From: Epiperipatus broadwayi
Lineage: Eukaryota > Onychophora > Udeonychophora > Euonychophora > Peripatidae
Direction of reading: 5' to 3'
Assembly: GCA_028023455.1 (NCBI GenBank)
Contig: JAQFVV010006221.1
Location: 5,561,011 to 5,625,010, forward strand
DNA: 64,000 nucleotides
The notes beneath the pieces were generated by a model. The model searched no databases and was not told the origin of the DNA. It was given only the letters and a program-made list of their open reading frames with translations. Position numbers and translations under genes: made by a program. Positions 36,494 through 48,200 of this stretch are shown here, piece by piece; position 1 is the first letter of the stretch; every line of letters starts with the position of its first letter.

Positions 36494-37072
36494 CAGAAGT
36501 TAGATTGATGAAAATTAATTTCGGTTGGCAAAAATTGAAGCAGCCAATCAGAATTAACAAAGGCTTGGCTTTTCTCTTTGTTCAAACTTAGAACACCTAT
36601 ATTATTGATTTTTTACTTGTAAAATAATTCAAGAGAGAGCTGCATCTCACGGTAAATTACAGTACACCACATCACATATAAATGTTGAGAGATTCTTGAC
36701 TCCGTTTAAGGAGAAGCTACAGTACATCACATCACATAAGAAAGGAATAAAAAATATTAGGCATGTGTTAATTCAATATAACTGCTTGAAAACAGAAAGG
36801 GCACATATAATGAAGTTATGGAAGAATAAATATGAAAAAAGTGATTATACAGAAAGTGGATTATTGGTTTTTATGATGGGTTTGGGAAAAGATAAGGGGA
36901 ATTTAGATATAAAGGCAATAGAGTTGACAAAGATTATGTTGTGGAAATGGGATGGAGCAGAATATGGAAAAACTTAGACTGGGGAATGTAACATTAAGTA
37001 GTTAACAAGATTTTCTTGGTATAATTGCTGAGGGATTCTTGACTTCGCTTAAGCAGAAGCTACATCACATCA
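36494..37072 (+). repeat. Tandem block A1: spacer plus LINE 3' end
   Basis: A ~165 bp spacer (from ACAGAAGTTAGATTGATG) is followed by a short LINE tail and then a LINE 3' end. The open piece 36696-36977 has IKNIRHVLIQYNCLKTERAH and ends WKWDGAEYGKT. The same spacer and LINE 3' end recur at 37073-37553, giving a ~0.5-0.6 kb direct duplication. Only the last ~90 codons and the 3' tail of the LINE are present. Confidence 0.75.
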
Positions 37073-37553
37073 ACAGAAGATGGATTGATGAAAATTAGTT
37101 TCGTTTAGCAAAAATCGAAGCAGCCAATCATAATTTACAAAGGTGTGGCTTCTCTCTTTGTTTAAACTTAGAACGCCAAATTATTGATTTTTTACTTTAT
37201 AAAATAATTCAAGAGAGGGCAGCATCTTACGGTACTTTTAATTGAATATAACTGCTTGAAAACAGAAATAGCACATATAATGTAGTTATGGAAAAATAAA
37301 TAGGAAAAAAGTGATTATACAGAAAGTAGATTATTGATTTTTATGCTGGGTTTGGAAAAAGATAAGCGGGATTTAGATATAATGGCTATAGAGTTGACAA
37401 AGATTATGTTGTGGAAATAGGATGGAGCAGAATATGGGAAAACTTAGACTGGAGAATGTAAAATTAAGTAGCTAACAAGTTTTTCTTGGTATAATTGCTG
37501 AGAGATTCTTGACTTCGTTTAAGAAGAAGCTACAGTATATCACATCACAGGCA
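37073..37553 (+). repeat. Tandem block A2: spacer plus LINE 3' end
   Basis: A second copy of the block above. It opens with ACAGAAGATGGATTGATGAA and ends with the LINE tail CTACAGTATATCACATCACA. The LINE part is a little shorter and has more stops than in A1. Confidence 0.75.
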
Positions 37554-37765
37554 AGGCTTGAGAAAAGATAGGGGGGGTAGATAAGAATGTCATAGCGTTG
37601 ACAAACATTATGTTGTAGAAATGGGATGGAGCAGATTATGGGAAAACTTAAGGTGGAGAATGAAAAGGGAAGGTAAAGTGGCTAAATAGCCTTCTCTGGA
37701 CATAGCTGCTGAGAGATTCCTTACTCCATTTAAGGAGAAGTCACAGTGTATTACGTCACATCAGC
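37554..37765 (+). repeat. Third LINE 3'-end fragment
   Basis: Another LINE 3' end in the same orientation directly follows A2: GCGTTGACAAACATTATGTT, GGGATGGAGCAGATTATGGG and a tail ending ACAGTGTATTACGTCACATCA. The upstream spacer is absent. Confidence 0.7.
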
Positions 37766-37943
37766 TTTAAAATAAGCTTTAAATACCCTACATTAACGTG
37801 AAATCTCGGGAATTACAGCAAAGTAAAACCGTGTGCGAATATATTTGAAGCAATCAATCCAAGGGTAAAAATCTTCCTTCAGATTTATAATCCGATTTTA
37901 CGAAATTAGTTGCTCTGCTCTAAAATGTCAGTCCGCTGTTAAA

Positions 37944-38330
37944 AGACAATAAATGAAAATGGTAAACAATGAAAAACATTTATATATATAAAAAAAAATC
38001 CAATATAAATAAATTGTACGCTTGTATGTATTGGATTTTTAAAAGAAAACTTTTAAGTTATATTTTTTTATAGCAATTACAAAAATAAAAAATGAAGGCC
38101 ATTATTTTTTATTTACTCATAAAAACTTAGACTATAAAAGATTTTAAGGAAATAGAAAATTAAAAGAAGAAAAAAGATAAAATAAATTAGAAACTAAAAT
38201 GCCTCTAGATTTATCTGGATCTATTAATTTGCAAATAATGTGAAAAGTCTCAATATCGTGTGATTTAAGAGTTTGAGCTCCAAATTTGAGTTTAGGGAAA
38301 GTAGGATCAAACATAAAATAGTATTATAAA
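37944..38330 (-). pseudogene. LTR-retrotransposon protease remnant, copy 2
   Basis: The minus-strand reading from about 38,322 gives MFDPTFPKLKFGAQTLKSHD, then ETFHIICKLIDPDKS, matching the segment that follows the active-site loop in Ty3/gypsy proteases. It shares DPTFP with copy 1 and about 210 bp of 3' flank (37944-38156). It retains the ~145 bp missing from copy 1 but lacks the DSGAG part. Confidence 0.5.
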
Positions 38331-39211
38331 ATCATATGGTGAATAGAATCTATGTTGAGATATAATGTTTCGATTTTAATATATGTAATGACAGTGAGTG
38401 CGAGCGTGTGGTGAACAATTTTACTCCTCTATTTGTATACTTTAGTAACGTGAAGAGGAAATAATTTAAAGTTGCTTTTCCTTAAATAAATAAAAAAGGC
38501 TTCTCTTTGCTGATAAGATGTTGAAAAGAAAAATATCAATATTAGTTTATATCAGAAAAACTTAATGTTTGGGTTCTAGAAACCAGTATTTGAATCTTTA
38601 ATAATCTAATAATTGAGATGTAGCATAGAGTAAAAAATTACAGAGGATGATGAATATACTACAAGTAAGCATCCCAATATTCAATTGTTTGACAATAAAA
38701 ATGGGAGGGGGGGCAGTATGTTGGAGAATGGACTTTATATCGGTGATGAATTTACTACATGAAAATGGTGAGCACTTCAAAAAATTTAATATCGCCTATA
38801 TTTATTTATTATAGTAAAACAAAAACAAACTGAAACACGTAGAAAACATAATAAATATTCTCGTTATGAAACTGGTACAAAAAATGTACTTAAAAAATAT
38901 TACTAGAAAGGAAAACATACACTAATCCTAAAATTGACAATAAATGTGGTTATCCATAATCCCCACCATTTAAAATTAAATAATTTTTTTTAGAAACTGA
39001 ATAATTTATTCACAAAGATTCTAAGTTGTATTTTTGTTTGATTAAAAATGTCCAAATCTTAATTATAGGGGCGAAAGTTTTGCGCAGATCATTAAAAAGA
39101 CACAAAATATATTTCAGCTATTTTATAGCACTACCGATAGATGTCAGGAAAAGCAATTCGATTTGTTCTGTAACTCGTTATTCCTATTTTCCAGATGTAA
39201 TTAATTTCAAA
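38331..39211. other. Region upstream of the carbonyl reductase gene
   Basis: This is expected to hold the promoter and 5' UTR. No convincing TATA box, GC-rich island or initiator could be fixed. The frame of exon 1 stays open back to 39026, but no residue pattern supports coding there. Confidence 0.4.
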
Positions 39212-39229
39212 ATGACTAAAGTAGCTGTG
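39212..39229 (+). CDS. CBR1: CBR1-like exon 1 (six codons)
   Basis: Encodes MTKVAV, followed by donor GTAAGC, phase 0. It supplies the first beta-strand of the Rossmann fold leading into VTGSNQ of exon 2. The assignment rests on phase, Kozak-like AAAATGA and fit to family N-termini. An 18-base exon cannot be proved without a transcript. Confidence 0.75.
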
Positions 39230-42200
39230 GTAAGCTAATTATAATTGTATTTTGTTTAATACAATCAGGTCATAATACTTGATGGAAATTAATTATAAAT
39301 TTTCAACTTTTGTTACAAGCTATATTAATTAATGCGAACAAACGACTGTATAATATTTGATGCAAATAAATTATAAATTTTCAATATTTGTTGCAAGTTA
39401 TACTAATTATTATTATCAATTTTGATTTCCGAATAAACCTATTAGTGTATTTTATATGTATATTTTTTACGTAAAAAATGTTAAGCTTACATACATATAA
39501 CAGTAAAAAAAAATACTGCTCTAGATATGTTTTGCGATTACTATACAATCCCACCCGTGAAACACAAATACATATATAGAATATATTGGCCACATTGTTT
39601 AATATTTTAATTTCTTCAACAGTAAACTTTTCTTTGTGAAATTCTTCGGCACAATGGCTAATTTTAGCTCACCTATAATCTCATATTTTCACAATGGAAA
39701 CATTCGACATTTGCACCTCTAGAATTCCTTTGAGATAATATGTATAATACAAATGAGGTCTATCTTACTGCTGTGTCCTGAGAGTCTCTAAAGATCAATC
39801 AGGGAGCTAAATAAATAAACAATATACTTCGAAATGTATATATAATAAGATTTATTTAATAACAATAATAATGTGGGGGAAAAGCAACGTAAAAAAGTAA
39901 TAGTTCATTGATATTCATACAGTTTATTTTCCTCGGGTGAAAATAGTTTTCTTTCACACCAGGAGTAATCCGTTATTACATCGGTGCTTTCAAATCTCTT
40001 GAAACACAAATAAGCATATAAAATTTCATGTACAGAATAAAACTTGTGGCTTTTTCACTTTCACAATAAATGTGTTATTTTCACAAAATAATCCTTGCGA
40101 CCTTATCACACAAATGTTTGATTAAATAAATGAAAACAATATACAGTATAAATCGCTTTTTTTGTTCCAACAGTTTTTTTTTTTTTTTTGCACATTCCTG
40201 ACAACAAAAATTATATGTAAAGAACTGTTTATTTTTTCAGAACATAAAAAGTCTCTGGCAACCATTCATGTATGATTGGAAACAACCTTTTCAACAAAAT
40301 CCTTAAAAGTAACTTTTCTGTAGTGGATAATAATAACATTCCACAATAATTACTGCAATCTTAACTTTTTAAAAAACAAAATTGGAACAGTAGAAGTATC
40401 TAAAATTATGCAGTACAATTTTATATACCCATACATTCCTAAAATATTCCAATATTTTTGAAACTAGCATATCACCACCATATTATAAAACTTCTTTAAG
40501 TATTTCATTAGAGCCTATAGCTTATCTGTTTTTAAGATTACAAAGAGCTATTTTAACTTCATTAAACTAGAAAATCTTTGTCCAAATTTAAGTAAGAAGA
40601 TAAAATGGATGTATCATTAAAAGTTAATCTTGATTCTTGTATTATAATTCAAAGATATTCAAAGTACTCCTGTGAATTGTTCAAAATGTCATTGTTATTA
40701 TATAAAAAATGACATTATTGGATTTAATAGGATTGTGATACCATTTCTCCAGGTCCATGTGTTATTTTCAGAGTATCAAAAAGATCTAGAATGAGCATAA
40801 TCAGCAAATGTCTTTATTTTCCTTGCAGATCTAATCATAAGCTTTCTGGTGCAATTGTTGAACTTTCTTTAAATCTATATTCCTTATGAAATTCCATATT
40901 TAATTTATTATTCTGACTTATGTCCAACAGTCTGTGCTTACAAGTGCTTGTCTAATGTGAACTCATATTTTGACTCATAACTGTAATGTAATCTATTAAA
41001 TGCCATTATTTTGAGTATGGATGCATCCTTATTTCTTCATTACAATTTTTCAGTCTAAACAAAGTGTTTATGATAGTTTTCTAAAAAAAAAAAAGAGAGA
41101 GATTTATTGAGACATTTGAAAAAATTTTTTTACAGAAGTTTCAAATTATTAAAGTTCTGATTTTAAATCGGGATGCCAAACTAACAGGCATGTGACCGTA
41201 GTTGAGGTGCCGGTTACATACATGCAAAATCAACTCTGGACCATGATTCCTTGTGTAGCCAGTCAGGGGTTAGTAAGCGATCTCTGATACAAATACTCTT
41301 ATATTTGGCAAAAATTCAATAACAGATCATGTGAAATATACAGCACCATTACCGCTATTTCCAACAACTTTTGGCAAAATCTAATATTTGAATCAACATG
41401 TGCACTAAAGTCTTTAAGGAGAAAAAATTGATCTTTCAATGGTATTGCTATAATTTTGCTATTCAGCACAAAAGTTTTCTTTCTTTGAATTCTCTAAATA
41501 TGGTGTTGGAGAATGTATTGTTGTGAAATGTAAATTTAACACTATCCTTTCATTGCTACAATGAGGAATTCCAAGAAAATATTAAATTGGTTTTTACAGC
41601 AAATTCATCAATATTCATGGTTCTTTCAATAACTGATATGCCCTTCCAAAAAAAGAAACTTGTAGCCATTCACCTGTTTTATTAAAATTCATATGGAAGT
41701 TGATTTTATGTAAGAGTATCTATATTGATTTTAAATTTTGAAAAGTCCTTAGATTTATAATACATATCTTTAGTACTACCACTTCCTCCTACTTTACTAA
41801 TACTGCTGATATTATTTCTCTTTTTTGTAATGACTAATCCATTAGGTGTGACAATCTAGCCTGACTATGATATAAGCCATTTTTAGACCACATTTTCTAG
41901 ATGCCTTCTATTTCCATGGTAGGCAGGGGATTCCTAAACAAATATAGTTAAAAATACAATCTATGTCAGCTGAAACTCCTGTCTTGAATCCAATTCTAAA
42001 CTGACACTTAGTGATTGTTATACTCTAAGTAAAGATCATAAATAAGAACTGCCATCTTACTAAGTCTGTCCCTGTTATTGCTTATGTAATTTCTCAGAAA
42101 TGAACTAAAAAAAATCCCATTGTGATTGTTAGTATAAAGAGATGACTGTTGGTGTAAGAGGTTCATTATTTGTTTGATTGTTTATGAAATTTTTGCATAA

Positions 42201-45200
42201 TCTGCTTGTCAATTGTGTTGCTTATTTTATCATATAATATCTCTATTTGGTGTAATTGGATTATTTACATTCTCTTTTCATTATGTATTTTACAATATTA
42301 TATTATGGGTATTATTTTTGGTAGATTTAGATTGTATTCTTTGAATGTTATTTATGATAGTTGTATATTATTTGTTGGTAATCTTTACAAATTTAAGATG
42401 ATTATTGATATATATCATCATATTTCCTTTTTTGTATCATAACAACATATATCAACAACACCATAATGTTTCTAACTCTTTAGCTACGAATATGAGGTTA
42501 AAAGACTTTGAAAGTGCTAAGCCTGATATTTAATTTTGATATTTCTATCTTCACCAACAAACATTCGAAGTGCTGTATAATTACTAATTACTACTCATTC
42601 AGCCAAAAATTTTCAGTTAACATTGCCAGATTTTAAACTGGAATGTAGTTGTAGACAATTTCATTACAATGGCATTATATTATTTAATTTTTTTATTATT
42701 TTCTATTCACAAGAGATGACCTGTATCTTATTTCCTATATTTAAAAAATGTTTGCAACTCTGGTTATTCTATTGTAACTATTTTTATATATTATTTTTTG
42801 TGGTTATTTTTGTGTTAACATTTGCCAATTTATTATGTTATATGTTTTGCACAAGATTAATATGTAACTATTCATTTTATTATTATTATTGTTGTTGTTG
42901 TTATTATTTGTATATGTAATTAATGATTGTGTAACTCTTCTAGAAGTCCTTTTTTGTTTGGAGTAAAATATATTTTGTATTTTGATATATTATGAAAATA
43001 AATAATAACAATAACAACAATTGGGGTTTGAATCTTATTTTATTTCATATTTTTTCTACAATCATGACTAATCTCTTGAACTTCTATTTATTTAGTTTTC
43101 ATATACTTAATCCCTTTTATATATATCATTTTTTTTTTTTTTTACTTAATCCCTTTTATAATGGGAATATGAGCAAAAAAGAACTTAAAAAGTAGGCATT
43201 AGATAGGGATTTTATGCACAAGCCTTCTGGCATCCATTGATTGCTCTGGTAGACACAGGGTGGCACTACTGTATGGAGAGAGTTTTAACTTGTTTATAAC
43301 TTAAAAAGTTATGAATTTGCAGTAAAAATGGAACTTGGAAATTCGTATTCACTATTAATTAAGTAGAGAAATGAACAGAGCAATAAATAGATTTAAAAAA
43401 TCAAGCAAGAGACTAGATGATTTGAGAGCTGAAATGTTAGTAATTATGGCGATATATGCAAGTGCTGGATTAAGAGAAAACTTTAACAAGATTGTAAATA
43501 ATAATAAAATTCCTGAAGAATGGAAGGATATGAAAATTGAACTACTGTACAAAGAAAAAGATTTCTGTTTGTTAATTATCTATAGATAAATATTGCATAA
43601 AATACTTCTATATAATATCAAAAAAAGTTAAGGCTTGGATGGAAGAATAGAGATTGTACAAGAAGACAAATATAGAATAATTTATTCATTATGCATTTGA
43701 CCGAGATGTCTTATAAGAAAACTATACATTTATGACATTTTGACACAGAAGAAGTTAATGATAGGGGAATAAGAACAGTTTGTAAAGAAGCATTGAAAAT
43801 AATAAAATAGATTCGGATATTAAGAAAGATTAAAGATCTTTACAATGGTAATTTAAGCACGCATTCTTGAAGTTATAGCCTTAGTAAATATTACTTACAT
43901 AATCAATGTGCTCAATGTGTGTTTAAATAAATTTTTAATTACAACTTTAAATTATCACACTCTCAGATCTAACCGCTTCAGTAAATTATCACGCTCTCAG
44001 ATCTAACCGCTTCAGCTTCACCTATTTATATAGAAAGTACGTTGAAGTAAAGAAGGATTCCCCTCTTTTCTTGCAAAACATAAGCTTGTAGTTAAGACCT
44101 GTAGAGATCCCTACTATCGCATTTTTACACACACATTCTTCAGGTTTCAACCTTAGTAAATATTAATGGTAATTTTTGTAAATATCAGTTGGGAGATGTA
44201 GAATTAATGAAAATTAAATGTTAAATTAGGTTGAAATAAAATCACTGTTGTCATCTTTATTTATTTTGTTTTTAAGAGAAAGAAAGAGATAGAAATATGA
44301 AGATAGAATGAATTTGCACAATGAAGCCAAAAGAATATTTAACATGGCAAATGTCTTTTTTTGAGAATGAAATGATGTAAAACATATGGATTGATTATTA
44401 AATAAATATGCAGAGATAAAAAAAAATTTAATGAGGAAAGTTTAAAGCATTAGTAATTAATGTGATGGATTTGTTGTGAATAAAAATAGGCATTTATGTA
44501 CATTAATAAATAGGAAAATGAATTATATGAACAGATGCAAATGGACAAAAATTAAAATAATTTAAAATATGTGTTTTCATATAATAAATATAATGTTTAG
44601 AGACTAAATTAGAAAGGGATAATGATACTTTAATATTTGAAAGGATGGGGACTGAAAGAGATATAATTCAAAGGAAATTAATAGATATACATTGTGAAGG
44701 GAATTGTGATTTGGGAATGAAGCTATCTTAAGAGAGAATGGGGTCATTATTTTTTTAAAGACAAAAATTAAAAATAAATTCAAAAATGTTTAGAAGGTAA
44801 TTGATGAGTACTGGCTCAGCATGAAATGTGGATCTTGGGGATTATAGATCTTTTTTATGTCTTTGGTCATATGTTTACGGTTACATCCATTCACAAGGTG
44901 TTAAAAATGGATAGAAACCAGTCTCTATCTTGTGTGAGAATGGTATAGTGAAAATTAGACTGCATAAGTATTATTCATTACTGATAACCTCTAATCTAAT
45001 AAATGACTAATAAAAATTATTTATAATAAAAATAGATTAGTAACAACTTAATCTAAATTAGATTGTGGGAAGAAAATATACTATAGATTCATATTAATGA
45101 GAGATTAGAAAAGAGGATGAATTAGTTGGTTAAGAAAAACAAAATAGTTATGGAGAATGAATAAAAATAGTTTAGAGTTATTCAACAATTAAAAAATATA

Positions 45201-48200
45201 CGAAATTTGAAGCATATATGATAATTCTAAAAGAAGATTATTATTATCTGAGCAAGGATAGGAGTTCTGGATAACCAGGAATAGACATAAAAATGAAATA
45301 AGATATGTTTATGTGTATATGATAAAATATAGAATATTTGTTTTAGAATATAAAATAGAAGAGGAAAAAGGAAGTTGTATGAGGAGTAGAAAAACAAAAT
45401 GAGAAAAGTGAAAAAGACATTTGTTTTTGCTAGAATTTTATGATTAGAATGAAGAATATGAGGAAAGTCTCTTGGAAGTAACAAAACAGAATGCTTTCAT
45501 AATAGTAAATTGGTTGAGAAAATGTAAATATATTTGTAGTTGTACAAAAAGGATGTAAATTGAAGATGTTTTTAATTTTGCTAACAAGAATTCTAAGTAT
45601 CTGGTTCACTATGTATAGAAATTTCTGACTTTATTCAGAAAACCATTTTATATCAGATTTATTGATCAACTGTATATTATGTAGAATAAAGATTTGAAAA
45701 TCTCAAACTCCTTAATGTTGTGGATTTAAGCTTCTCTTGTTATATACTTTCTTTCCAGAAAATCCAATCAGAAAATATTGTTATCTAAAACTATTTTTCT
45801 AGAAAACTCATAGGAATCAGTTTAGTAATGTCATATAATGTTCTTTACTGATCAGTTATATAGAATTGGCAAGAGAATGAAAAAAAACTGTTAGCTAATA
45901 TAGACAGATTCAGGTTCGAGGAGTCATGTTGAGACTTCAGAAATGACCTAAATTAAAGAAGAGACAACATTTATAGCTATAAAATCTTCTATTGATAAAG
46001 ATCTAGTATATCTGTGTTTAATTGAATTGTTCATTTGTTAATTACATATACAGACATGTTTGATAATGTTTTTGATTTCAATTAATTAAATGATAAATGG
46101 TTTTCCAATCGTAGTTGCTCTTTATACATTATCATTTGAAATATTTCTTTGACTTTTATCATGATGGTAAAAGTGTTCAGATTTATTGGTTTTACTAGAA
46201 AAACTCATGATATACATAAATTTAATATGTTAATGAATTATTATCAGTAGCTTATGTCTGAAGGTTTGTAATGATGGTATATTATAAGATGTGATATGTT
46301 GGACTATTTCCATCATTTATGAGTGAATGTTAAATGTATCGAAAATTTTAAACTTTCCAAATACATCAACATAATTAGTAATAACACCCAAATAGACAAT
46401 ACAGGTTAGTAATTACACAACGTTTCGAGTATTATTCTCCACTCTTCTTCAGGTGTTGCTGGCCTATATACACAGTGACAATATTCGCTTAGAAGTTGAA
46501 CTCGCACCTTTAGATTCTTGAATATTGAATTTAAGGCAAACGCTCTGCCAACATATCACATATTATCAGTAGCTGTTTTGCATAAGTATTTTATATACTA
46601 ATAATCTTTAGTTAAACTTTTGTATAATAAAATTCGTAGATCCTATGGTTCTTTAATATTTTTAAAAGATCTTCATATCTTATTTATTATGTTTATGATT
46701 TGGTGCATTGTTAGACTCTAAAGTGTAAAATCCTTGGGTTGATTTCAGTCCTAGCTATGGTGTTCAAACCTCTTGTGAATTCCCAAGAAATAAAGCTATT
46801 TGATTTCTATTTGTTTTATAAAATTCTTTATTTTTTTTGCAGATTACAACTTTATTTTTAATAAAATTAGTGCATTGAAAAAAAAAAAGTGATGAATTCA
46901 AATCAAAATTTCAGGTAACAGGAAGTAACCAAGGAATTGGTTTTGGAATTGTGAGAGCTCTCTGTAAAGCTTATGAAGGAGATGTGTATTTGACAGGTAC
47001 ATATTTTTTCTTATTATTTGTATATACTATGTATATATATTTATGTGAGTTTCATTAGATTGACTAATATTTTTTTTAGTAATAATTAAGTAATTAATAG
47101 TTATAATATTTAAATTTATTTGGTTTTTAAAATGTACTTTTATGATAAAGGAATCAGTAATACAGAATTATCACATGACTCTAGCATCATAAGGTTATAT
47201 ACACGTAACCCCCATATAATACAGTTGATAAATTCCTAAAAATGCCATTTTATGCGAATTCATGTTATACAAAATGAAGGACTAGTACAATAAACAGGGT
47301 TAGGTTACAAAAGTTTAAAAAACTATACTATTTGCATTTAGTAACTAATAAAAATATGTTTATTTAGACAATAATTGATCAAAAGTATTATATATTAATA
47401 TTACATAATGTTTTCTTTATCATTACTAATCACCATTAAACAAGTGATTTCATATACACTCGAATGACACCTAGTGACAGAGATAGCATTTGCTCTTAAA
47501 AACTCATCACATTCTTTATTATGTGGGAACTTTCTAATTGTCAAAACTGTGTTATAGGGAGAGTTTCTTCAATTCTCGAACCGTGCTAGAGCCAATCAGT
47601 GTTGTAGAAATGCTATGTTGTAGGAGGGTTTTCCATAATTCTCCAACTGTATTAGAGTAGGAATGCTGTGTTATAAAGGGTTACCTGTATATATTATAAC
47701 GGGATGGGAATTCCGTAGGTGCTGATCCCTAGGGTGATTGAAAAACATCATCATCCCAAGTTAATAAAATATAAAATTAAATATTAAAGTAAAGTATTAT
47801 ATTTTTAAAATAAGAGATATTAAAGTAATTTTCAACATTAAAACATATCACAAAGTATATAATTAATGTTATATATTCTAGAGCATGAGAGATCTTGATA
47901 TCTCTTTGTGAAATCAGCCCAGTTAACTCCTTAGAGTCAATAAAATTAACTATAAATCCACCAACATTATCAATAAATAAAAAAATTACAAGTAATAATC
48001 AAAAGAAATAACCGTTCATCATCATGAATGATCATCAATCAAATAAATCAACAATCAATCTTGTGATTGGATTTGAAATGGGTCTATTGTAGACCAGGCC
48101 AATTATTTAGCCTTTGCCAGCTTGGGGCAATTTTGGGTGCACCAACCTAAGTGCTCATCCATTAGAATATATGAACATAAAAACAATCATACTGGTATAT

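Noticed and set aside
39026-39211. In-frame upstream ATGs extending exon 1 by 62 codons.
   Set aside because: The extension has no similarity to SDR N-termini or a targeting signal, whereas ATG at 39212 gives the expected family start with A at -3.
42206-42919. Frames at 42206-42442 and 42623-42919 as membrane proteins.
   Set aside because: Phe/Tyr/Ile-rich translations of low-complexity T-rich intron sequence, with no family motif and no splice context.
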